DNA from: an uncultured Pirellulaceae bacterium
GTDB lineage: Bacteria > Planctomycetota > Planctomycetia > Pirellulales > Pirellulaceae
Reading direction: 5' to 3'
NCBI GenBank assembly: GCA_938084685.1
Contig: CALKGE010000004.1
Location: 1 to 64,000, forward strand
Length of the DNA: 64,000 nucleotides
Below, in pieces: positions 39,170-46,445 of the stretch. Position 1 is the first letter of the stretch; each line of letters opens with the position of its first letter. A model generated the notes under the pieces. The model saw nothing but the letters and a program-made list of their open reading frames with translations, was not told the DNA's origin and did not search any database. Made by a program: the position numbers and the translations under genes.

Positions 39170-39618
39170 AAGGCTGCAGAGGTTTGTCGGAACAATGTTC
39201 AATTGTTTGAGTGATTGGAATCCCATGTTTACCGAGTGTGTGCAACGCCAGTCTCGCACATCACATTTCGGTTTTTCTCAGTGAAGTCAGAAACGACGAT
39301 TTCGGATGCATAGATGAGATCGAAGATATCTTGGAGGATGGTGTCGTTGTCCCAAATGGAGTCGGCTCGCTTCGACTCGAATCCCACCTTGTCAGATGCG
39401 GATTTTATTGCCTTGTGAACACCGTCGCCCCCTCGAAATGGCATCATGATCGCAACGAGGTTCTTGCGTGGTTCGATTGCATCAGGCACCTCAAACACCC
39501 TCGGTGAGAACGTCCTCTTTGTTTGCTTCTTGGCGTCGCAACTATCGCTTGATGCACGACTTCCAACTATTCCGGATTTCTTGCGTACTATTTTTTCGAT
39601 GCTGTCTTCGGCGTGCCT
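39165..39618 (-). pseudogene. Remnant of a nucleoside 2-deoxyribosyltransferase-like/effector-type protein, frameshifted
   Basis: The track ORF 39229-39498 reads EPRKNLVAIMMPFRGGDGVHKAI...KRADSIWDNDTILQDIFDLIYASEIVVSDFTEKNRNVMCETGVAHTR. This is the pattern of the family that normally reads MPF, RAD, then DLTGRNPNVFYELGIAH.LGK. Directly after HTR a stop occurs, but the next frame continues as GKHGIPITQTIEHCSDKP, exactly the expected GK.xxxxTQ continuation. A frameshift near 39231 therefore breaks the gene. Upstream of the GTG at 39498 the frame stays open to about 39618 (KKQTKRTFSPR...) without a plausible start codon. Such proteins occur in antiphage and NAD/nucleotide-hydrolysing systems; here it is dead or mis-sequenced. 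Confidence 0.6.
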
Positions 39619-39885
39619 TTATGTGATACGATAACCCGATCTGGGTTAAACCCGTTTTGGGTTAATCCGTTCACTAAGATTGGATTGCTAGATGGACAGC
39701 AAGACCCTGGAGACTGGCCACGAAGTGATGCGAGAGAATGCTCATCGAGTTCATTGTGGTGACGAGAGCGTTAAATGTGGACCCAGCCAAGACGTTCCTG
39801 AAAATTGAAATGAACGTGCCAGCGTCACGAAATCCAAAGCGAAAGTCTCGGTAAAGTATTCACGCTACAAACGTGTTGGAGTTTC
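39619..39885. other. Non-coding stretch ahead of the beta-propeller gene
   Basis: No gene was recognised. The only structure seen is CTGGGTTAAACCCGTTTTGGGTTAATCC near 39641-39667, which carries GGGTTAA twice with an ACCC in between and could be an operator or a small hairpin. The promoter of the 39892 gene should lie here. Confidence 0.4.
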
Positions 39886-39891
39886 ATGCAC

Positions 39892-41499
39892 ATGCCGGAG
39901 ATTCGCATTGTCAGTCAAGTCACGCCTGGTTTCCTCGCCGAATCTGGACGCCCCGGGAATGGATTTACTCGCGACGATGGTCGTTTCGTAGCGTTGACGT
40001 CGTCCTTCGACTTGCTCTACTGGCCAGGCCGTGCAACCTATGACGGCCATCGCCTGCATCATCGTGTTAGTCTCTACGACGCTACTCTGAGCAAGCTGCT
40101 TGGTGTCTTCGACCGTGCTCATTACCCGATCAACGTTATCTCGTTTCATCCGACGCAACCAATCCTGGCGATTGGCACGGGTTCCTACGATGGTGGCTAT
40201 TTGTACGAAGGCGATCTGTGGCTTTGGAACTGGGAATCAGGTGAGATTCGGAGTCTGCTTGGTGAGTCTCGGGAGGTCGTCAATTGCCGATTCGTAAACG
40301 ACAAGAGCCTTGCGTTACTGCTTCGCCCCCGACATGACGACGAATTTAAAGAGGATGAGGAGGATGACTTTGGCGTTTGCGTGGGGCTGACAATTGAAGA
40401 CTTAAGGGATGCAAATGATGCAGGCTACAGTCAGCCCACTGGAGATCCGCGATTGCAGCAACTAACTCCAATTGCCCCGCAACAACTTGGGTTTAGTGTC
40501 GGATCGTCACCAGTACAGTCCTTGTTTCGCGATACTGTCGCGGAGGCTGGGCGACTTGATGAGTTTGCACCCCGTGGACGAGTCTGGGACACGTGCTGGC
40601 TAACGAACCAGAAGATTGCGGTAGTCCACGACGAATGTCATGTAGAGGTTTGGACTACTGACGGGGAACTGCTTCTGAAACAGGAAGGCGAAGGATTCGG
40701 AGTTCAAGTAGTCAATTCGCCCATCAAGCCCCTGGTGCATGTTGTTCGCAGGGCCAACTTTCGCGATCACATGGATGATTGTTCTACCTTGTGGTGGCTT
40801 GATGACGATGGCCTCACACTCGCTTACGATTTTCAGAAAGGTGCTGTGATTTCCGTTGATCGAAATGGCAACTTGCTCTGTCGTGATCCTGGAGACACAG
40901 GAAGAAGACGCGAGCGAGTCGATCAAATACTGCTGCCGAACGCTAAAAACGCGTATTCAGGTGACCTTGGACACTATGATTGCTTCAACCACTATCTCCG
41001 ATTGGACGGGGGTGAGGCTCTCTATTTCTTGCGAGGCACACCAAAGTCCTCCCACGAGAACAAGCAACTCTGCCGAGTATTAGTGGACGGTTCAGTTGAG
41101 ACGGTGATGCCCTGGGATACCAAGCAGTCGCACCTGATGCACCCGATTGCGTGTTGGGGTTCCAATAACTCGATTATCCGGGCGTACTCGGTGTATAACC
41201 CCCACCCCGGAAAAGGGGCCAAGTACATTGAGGCGTGCACTCCTGCAGGTGGTTCCGCATGGAGCCATGAGGTCAGTGCCTTGGTTACATCGATGGTCAT
41301 GATGAACAACGATGTATTGGCTTACGCACTGACCGATGGCTGTCTCGGCTTGTTGGACGCCACTACCGGCGAGTTGTTATACGAAGAGTCAATTGAAATA
41401 GACGGACTGCCCAGCATGATAACTTCCCTCGCTTCACAAGGGCGTCGATTGGCGATGGGGACGGTCGAAGGACGGCTAGTTCTGGCGGAGGTGCATTAA
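39892..41499 (+). CDS. WD40/beta-propeller-like protein of unknown function
   Basis: The track starts at 39886 (MHMPEI); the second ATG at 39892 is equally plausible. The protein is about 535 residues, has no signal peptide and looks like a multi-bladed propeller, with repeated strands such as NVISFHPTQPILAIGTGSYDGG, DLWLWNWESGEIRSLLGES and TSMVMMNNDVLAYALTDGCLGLLDATTGELLYEE. An acidic loop (DDEFKEDEEDDFG) interrupts an early blade. The family is known to me only as an uncharacterised planctomycete-type cytoplasmic propeller. The surroundings are decayed mobile or defence-type remnants, but the ORF itself is intact. Confidence 0.75.
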   Translation: MPEIRIVSQVTPGFLAESGRPGNGFTRDDGRFVALTSSFDLLYWPGRATYDGHRLHHRVSLYDATLSKLLGVFDRAHYPINVISFHPTQPILAIGTGSYDGGYLYEGDLWLWNWESGEIRSLLGESREVVNCRFVNDKSLALLLRPRHDDEFKEDEEDDFGVCVGLTIEDLRDANDAGYSQPTGDPRLQQLTPIAPQQLGFSVGSSPVQSLFRDTVAEAGRLDEFAPRGRVWDTCWLTNQKIAVVHDECHVEVWTTDGELLLKQEGEGFGVQVVNSPIKPLVHVVRRANFRDHMDDCSTLWWLDDDGLTLAYDFQKGAVISVDRNGNLLCRDPGDTGRRRERVDQILLPNAKNAYSGDLGHYDCFNHYLRLDGGEALYFLRGTPKSSHENKQLCRVLVDGSVETVMPWDTKQSHLMHPIACWGSNNSIIRAYSVYNPHPGKGAKYIEACTPAGGSAWSHEVSALVTSMVMMNNDVLAYALTDGCLGLLDATTGELLYEESIEIDGLPSMITSLASQGRRLAMGTVEGRLVLAEVH

Positions 41500-41599
41500 G
41501 TAACGGTTTCTCATACACACGCTGTCGCCACACGTGCCAAGAGTCCCGTGATTTAAGGAGTCTCAACGGGATAACACCACGCAACCGAGCCAGAAACCG

Positions 41600-42034
41600 T
41601 ACACCGCTACCCAATCGCTTCGAGCCAACCGGCAACCGTCGAATGGGCGACGCCCAATTTCTCAGGATCCGGGCAAGGGACTCGAAAACTAACACGGCGT
41701 CATCTCGCTCCGCATCCTCTACGGCTAACTCTATTGCCAGTCTGTCGCCTGGGTCTAGTTCCCAGCCGGATGCGACTTCGTGACGGGTACTAACGATGCC
41801 GTTTCCGTGTTTTTCGACAGCCTTCCTTATGCAGCGCTCTTGGTCATCAAGATTGCCATCCTTGTTCTGCTGGCAGCTTGATACCCGCCAAACGGTTATA
41901 ACTCTCGCGTCGCGTGGGATGTCGTTTAGAGACTTGATACCGTAGTCGGCTGGGTTCGCTGGTTCGGAGTAGCATCCGCGCAGTTCAAGCCTTCTTCTTG
42001 CCGATAGTCGTTCTCGCATGATCGTTCTTGTCAC
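41600..42034 (-). pseudogene. Serine recombinase (resolvase) N-terminal remnant
   Basis: The track ORF 41363-42034 contains ARVITVWRVSSCQQNKDGNLDDQERCIRKAV and DRLAIELAVEDAERDDAVLVFESLARILR, which match the catalytic-domain layout of resolvase/invertase recombinases (RVS with the nucleophile serine, a NL..Q helix and a ..LxRxxR segment). After about residue 130 the reading frame loses similarity and runs into the antisense of the propeller gene, so that part is spurious. In another frame, 41607-41671 reads EKLGVAHSTVAGWLEAIG then a stop, a helix-turn-helix-like segment. The whole looks like a truncated, shifted mobile-element gene. Confidence 0.55.
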
Positions 42035-42134
42035 GTCTCAGGGCGAGTTGTTTGGGGGTACCGCGTAAAAACCACCATCTCAGCTGGTTAAAACGCGACA
42101 GGGCCGAGATAATTGGTCGTATCAGGAGGCTGTT

Positions 42135-42569
<435 letters not shown>

Positions 42570-42572
42570 GCC

Positions 42573-42833
42573 ATGCGCCTTCTGCCGCATCGAATCTATC
42601 TTCTCGCGTTGGAAGGGCGAAAGACTCTTCACGGCAGGCGATTGCCGACGAAGAAAGATGCACGCGAAAAACTGTGTCGGCTGACAGGACAGGATTTCGA
42701 GTTTGATGTTGATGCCTGGAAAGAGTGGATTCGAAACAACCGAAAGGGTCTGTACGGCAATAATCCTGGCCCCAAACGATATACACAATGGCTCGCAGAG
42801 AAAGATGAGAGCAGCGGTGAGGGGAATGACTGA
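42573..42833 (+). CDS. Small planctomycete hypothetical protein with LTGQDF/AWKEW motif
   Basis: This 86-residue protein has no signal peptide. RLTGQDFEFDVDAWKEWIRNNRKG resembles a short repeat seen at the ends of many planctomycete proteins that deal with HEAT-like repeats, usually written LTGQDFG.D..AW..W. It starts 3 bp after the restored end of yjbQ, so the two were probably co-translated before, or despite, the TGA. There is no clue to its biochemical role. Confidence 0.6.
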   Translation: MRLLPHRIYLLALEGRKTLHGRRLPTKKDAREKLCRLTGQDFEFDVDAWKEWIRNNRKGLYGNNPGPKRYTQWLAEKDESSGEGND

Positions 42834-43045
42834 ATAACGTTCTACGTGGTTTGCTCTTGTTACATTGTGCGACAACTTCCCGGCGCTGAGCGTGTCGGAG
42901 GACTTGAGGCAATCGCAGTTCGGTGGCGACAAAGCAAGATGACATCTCTGCAACCAGTTCGTTCATGGCGTAGGTGCCCTGCCATCCAAGCCGTTTCTCT
43001 GTCCAGACATACATTAACTTCCAACCTTCCAACCACGAATAATCC

Positions 43046-43190
43046 ATGCAAAACATGCTTGTCAGACTTGTAGTTTTCGCTCTGCTTCCTTCTACACTCT
43101 TCGCTCAGGCCGATGGTACGGTCCAGGCTGTTGATACCGTTGTGGTAATTGCCGAAAACAAAGCCGCAACTAAGCTGGGCAAACCTGAAT
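43046..43190 (+). pseudogene. Truncated duplicate of the 5' end of the SH3/TPR gene at 46446
   Basis: The first 45-48 codons, MQNMLVRLVVFALLPSTLFAQADGTVQAVDTVVVIAENKAATKLGK, match MKNMIVGLVVFILLPATLVAQVDDTVQAGDTVVVIAEKKAELKVGT of the gene at 46446, at DNA level as well (only scattered mismatches over about 135 bp). Similarity stops around 43180, where the sequence enters the 3' flank of the minus-strand thioredoxin-like gene. It keeps the signal peptide and start of the SH3-like domain but none of the TPRs. The ORF continues to 43327 only as antisense of the neighbour. Confidence 0.75.
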
Positions 43191-43235
43191 ATCGGCACGA
43201 AGTCTCACAATTTCCATCTGCGCAGAGAAAGTCGT

Positions 43236-44444
43236 TTACTTGTCGGAAGCAACTTTACGAAGCAGCTTTTCCAACGCGGACTCAATCGTTTTCTCACCAG
43301 GGTGGCCGATCCACTTGTGCCGAATAATCCCCTGGTGGTCGATGATGTAAAAAGACGGAGTCGCCGGCGAATTCCATCGTTTGGCGATTGAGCCATCATC
43401 GGCGAAATTACGCCAGTTGAGCTGATTAGCGTCTATCACCTCTTTTAACGCCTCGGGCGTATGCGGCAAGACGTTAACCCCCAGCATCGCAAAAGGCTCG
43501 TCGGCAAGATTCTTTACGAGCGACCGCTCGTGGGGCCAATGCGCCCGTCACGTCAGTCAGTATTCCTGCCAGAAATACAACAGGACAACTTTGCCACGGT
43601 AGTCGGTCAACTTGAACTGACGACCTTCCTGATCCTGCCCCTGAATTTCCGGAGCGACCTTGCCGGTGGAAAGATGGCGGAGCGAATACAACTCGCTGGT
43701 CGCTTTGGCGCTAACCGATGTCTTGAACGGGATATTGGTCACGTCTTCGAACTTGCGCGTTCTTTCGTAAGCCGCTTCCAGACGTTTCACAAATTGCTCC
43801 CGTCCAATTCGTTCCAGTCTTTCGATATACCCCTCGCCGTAAATCGTGGCGTAACGTTTTGCCAACTCCGCGCGATCGCTGGCTAGATCCATCAGCCGCA
43901 GCTGGTTATGCCGCAATTGTGCGACCGCCAGATGAGCCAGGCCCTGTACATCCCGATTTGTGTTTTCTTTGATGGCGGCAATCAGGAATGATTCAAACTC
44001 GGGCCGGTAACTGTACCGCACGCGGTCACAGATCGGCGCCAGTTTTTCGCTCTTGAGGTGATCGCGAAGCAGCAGCTTGACCGCTCGCTCTGTTGAACCG
44101 TCCGAGCTGCCAACCACCAAACTGCCAGGATGGAATTCGGCAATGTTCTGAGCTCGGGAATCAGTCGAAATGATAGATTGTATGGCAGAGCGTATCGCCG
44201 TGAGTGCGATGGGGTCCTCTGGATGCTCGTCAGCAATATCCAGAAACTTCTTTGCGAACTCGTCAAACCGCCGAGCAACAGCCTTACGCTGCTCCACCGT
44301 TTCCGAACGCCTGATTTCGCGCGAGACGATATTGTATTCGCTGATGAGATCGCGATGTTGCTGAGCGGGAGTCGGCGGCTCGTCAGAGTTTGCCGACACG
44401 CTCAAGGAGCATAGCAAGAACAGAAGCAGGGCATGAGTCTTCAT
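43236..44444 (-). CDS. TlpA/thioredoxin-like protein, candidate selenoprotein with UxxU active site
   Basis: The track shows two same-frame ORFs (43557-44444 and 43236-43487). Together they form one 402-codon gene: signal peptide MKTHALLLFLLCSLSVSANS, an alpha-helical region, then a redoxin domain with GKVAPEIQGQDQEGRQFKLTDYRGKVVLLYFWQEY. Two TGA codons (43557-43559, 43548-43550) flank LT, followed by RAHWPHERSLVKNLADEPFAMLGVNV and the cis-Pro block ATPSFYIIDHQGIIRHKWIG. The family normally has W-C-x-x-C here, so both TGAs sit exactly on the catalytic cysteines. No other stop interrupts the frame. Selenocysteine at positions 296 and 299 is the best reading; a double nonsense mutation is the alternative. 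Periplasmic thiol/selenol redox activity is inferred. Confidence 0.75.
43516..43531 (-). promoter_or_regulatory. Candidate SECIS hairpin for the UxxU gene
   Basis: On the coding strand ACGAGC-GGTC-GCTCGT forms a perfect 6-bp stem with a GGTC loop, beginning 16 nt after the second TGA. The loop lies 22 nt after the second and 31 nt after the first TGA. Bacterial SECIS elements sit just downstream of the UGA and present a GU-containing apical loop; the E. coli fdhF loop is GGUC. A bulged U as in fdhF is not present. An outer TTGGC/GCCGA pairing is possible. Confidence 0.55.
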
Positions 44445-44690
44445 ATCCTCAGTATAGTTCTGCCTCGCTTCGGCTGCCGTTTGTCAGTGTAAAATTCCGC
44501 TCGGCACATTGAGCAGCTACGCTTCCTGAAAGTATCTCAGAAACGTAATGTTAAGAAATATCGATTTTGAGAATTGAAGCGGTTTCTACGGTGGATAGGG
44601 TTGCATCAAATTCTTCGGCTTTTCCAGTCGTAAAAGCCGATAAAGCTCGTGGACTACTGACATCTACCAATTATTCCATGAGACCTCACT

Positions 44691-46082
44691 GTGAACCAAC
44701 TTGTCAGCTCCTCTGTTTGTGAATCCGTTTACAGCAGAGAGTACCACCCCTCCAGTTCTTTTACAGTTCTGCTCCGGAAACTCGCTGTTTCACTTTGGAT
44801 GCTGCTGGTCCTGCCCTCCATAGTCGTTGGACAGACCGCTGACGAGAACGAGCAACTGATCGACCCCATTTCCGTACGTCTCGCAAATAACCCGAGTGAC
44901 GAGCGGATTGGACTTAAACTTCGGAAATTGAAAGACCAGAATTTCTGCGATTGGTGGCATGACCTTGGCACACTCTACTCCAACCCTGAAGCCCCATTCC
45001 TTCAGGAGGTTAAATTCATTGGACGTTTTCACTATCAGTACGGCCTGGTTGATAGTTCAAACGGTGGGGGAGACGTAAACTACGAAACACCTGAAATGCG
45101 TCGATTCCGATCGGGACTCACATCGAAATTCCTCGACCACTGGGATCTGTATGCGGAGGCTGAGATTTCCGCCGACGACCGTCCCAAGGGGGGGGACATC
45201 GATATACAGTTTAAGCATATGTGGCAATTCAAACTCCATCTCGACGCGAAGAAAGCCTTCGATCTGGATGATTTCGACGGCTTGAAGATTGGCATGGGGT
45301 CGCGCGAAATTAACATGTCTTACGAATGGGTCACCTCATCCAAGCGAATCAAGACGGTCGAACGTACTGCGATCGCCAACAAGATCTGGGCATATAACTC
45401 AGAATTTGCCAATCCAACTGGTGTTTGGTTCATTGCTGATCGCAAGCCATTTACATGGACACTCGGCATCTTCAGTACGACGCAGGACGACTGGATCGCA
45501 CCATTCGCTGACGGTGAGGTCTACTACAGTAATTTGCATTGGAAAATACCTGACGTCCCGGACGGCGAAGAGAAAGATGTGCGCTGGACCATTTTCTATC
45601 AAGACGTCAGTACCGGTGACGAGGTTCTTGCAGGCGGCCTCGATTGGGCAACCGCGCTGTCAATCCAGCGTAAACGAGGGCCTTGGGAATTTCATCTGGA
45701 GGGAATCTTTGGCAACAATGGCGATCAGGCCAACGCAGATCGTGAAGGGGACTTTTGGGGCATTGTCGTCATGCCATCGTTCTGGATTGTTGAAAACAGC
45801 CTGGAAGCCGTCTGTCGGTATCAGTATCAAGGTTCGGATAAGAGCGAGGGAATTCGGCTCAATTCGCGTTACATCCGCCGCGCGGGAACTCGCGACGGCT
45901 TTCCAACGTTAGCCAACGGACGGGGCGACGAACATCACAGCGTTTACATGGGAATCAACAAATTGCTCTGCGGCCACCAGCATAAAATCATGGGCGGTGT
46001 CGAATATGACTCTATTCTGCAGGACGGCAACCAATTACTAAGTGGCTGGTCAGCTTTTGCAGCCTATCGAATGTACTGGTAA
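44691..46082 (+). CDS. Phosphate-selective porin O/P-like outer-membrane beta-barrel
   Basis: The ORF opens with GTG (MNQLVSSSVCESVYSREY...) and has a signal-like helix at about residues 28-48 (LLRKLAVSLWMLLVLPSIVVGQ), so an internal start is possible. The remaining 415 residues alternate aromatic and polar residues as a beta-barrel does, for example VKFIGRFHYQYGLVDSSNGG, RRFRSGLTSKFLDHWDLYAEAE and FHLEGIFGNNGDQ. The C-terminal residue is an aromatic Trp (AAYRMYW), the usual outer-membrane assembly signal. It resembles OprO/OprP-family porins, presumably anion channels. The 246-bp region upstream is shared with the divergent selenoprotein-candidate gene. Confidence 0.82.
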   Translation: MNQLVSSSVCESVYSREYHPSSSFTVLLRKLAVSLWMLLVLPSIVVGQTADENEQLIDPISVRLANNPSDERIGLKLRKLKDQNFCDWWHDLGTLYSNPEAPFLQEVKFIGRFHYQYGLVDSSNGGGDVNYETPEMRRFRSGLTSKFLDHWDLYAEAEISADDRPKGGDIDIQFKHMWQFKLHLDAKKAFDLDDFDGLKIGMGSREINMSYEWVTSSKRIKTVERTAIANKIWAYNSEFANPTGVWFIADRKPFTWTLGIFSTTQDDWIAPFADGEVYYSNLHWKIPDVPDGEEKDVRWTIFYQDVSTGDEVLAGGLDWATALSIQRKRGPWEFHLEGIFGNNGDQANADREGDFWGIVVMPSFWIVENSLEAVCRYQYQGSDKSEGIRLNSRYIRRAGTRDGFPTLANGRGDEHHSVYMGINKLLCGHQHKIMGGVEYDSILQDGNQLLSGWSAFAAYRMYW

Positions 46083-46186
46083 CTGCTTGTTTTCCAGTAC
46101 AATTTCTAATCTAGTGAGGCAACATCCCGCCTTTTCCCGCCGTCTCATAGTCGACGCTCCGAACTAGTTCTTTTCAGCGGGACGCG

Positions 46187-46220
46187 CCACCCTGCGGTGG
46201 TCACTCTTTGAACTGACCAC
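46187..46220 (+). promoter_or_regulatory. Overlapping alternative hairpins after the porin gene
   Basis: CCACC-CTGC-GGTGG and GTGGTCA-(10 nt)-TGACCAC share the GTGG segment, so only one stem can form at a time. They lie about 105 bp after the porin stop. No T-run follows. A terminator or attenuator role is conjecture. Confidence 0.35.
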
Positions 46221-46235
46221 TCAAAATGACTATCA

Positions 46236-46341
46236 ATTCCCCATTTTTTTCAAAATTCTTGCCACAACGTGGCGGGTTCTGGGAGTTCTCTGCGAGCTAG
46301 CAGTTAGAGGGGAAACGAACTTGTCCGTTTTTACCCGCAAG
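46236..46341 (+). repeat. Intergenic repeat, copy 1
   Basis: Starts ATTCCCCATTTTTTTCAAAA, contains GCCACAACGTGGC (5-bp stem, AAC loop), then GGGAGTTCTCTGCGAG, AGGGGAAACGAA and TTGTCCGTTTTTACCC. It closely matches copy 2 at 48661 and is related to copy 3 at 52345. It lies about 100 bp upstream of the TPR gene. This and the flanking bases fill the 363-bp gap after the porin gene. Confidence 0.8.
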
Positions 46342-46445
46342 CCAATTCAAACACTGGCCTTTGCTCTAAATCAGTAACAACTTGGATGTTAGTTAGCTGA
46401 TGGCACCTGGTCAGTAGATAATTTATCTGCCAACAGGAGTAAATT

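Noticed and set aside
41363-41600. C-terminal part of the 223-residue minus ORF as coding
   Set aside because: It runs into the antisense of the propeller gene end and loses all recombinase similarity, so only the upstream part is reported.
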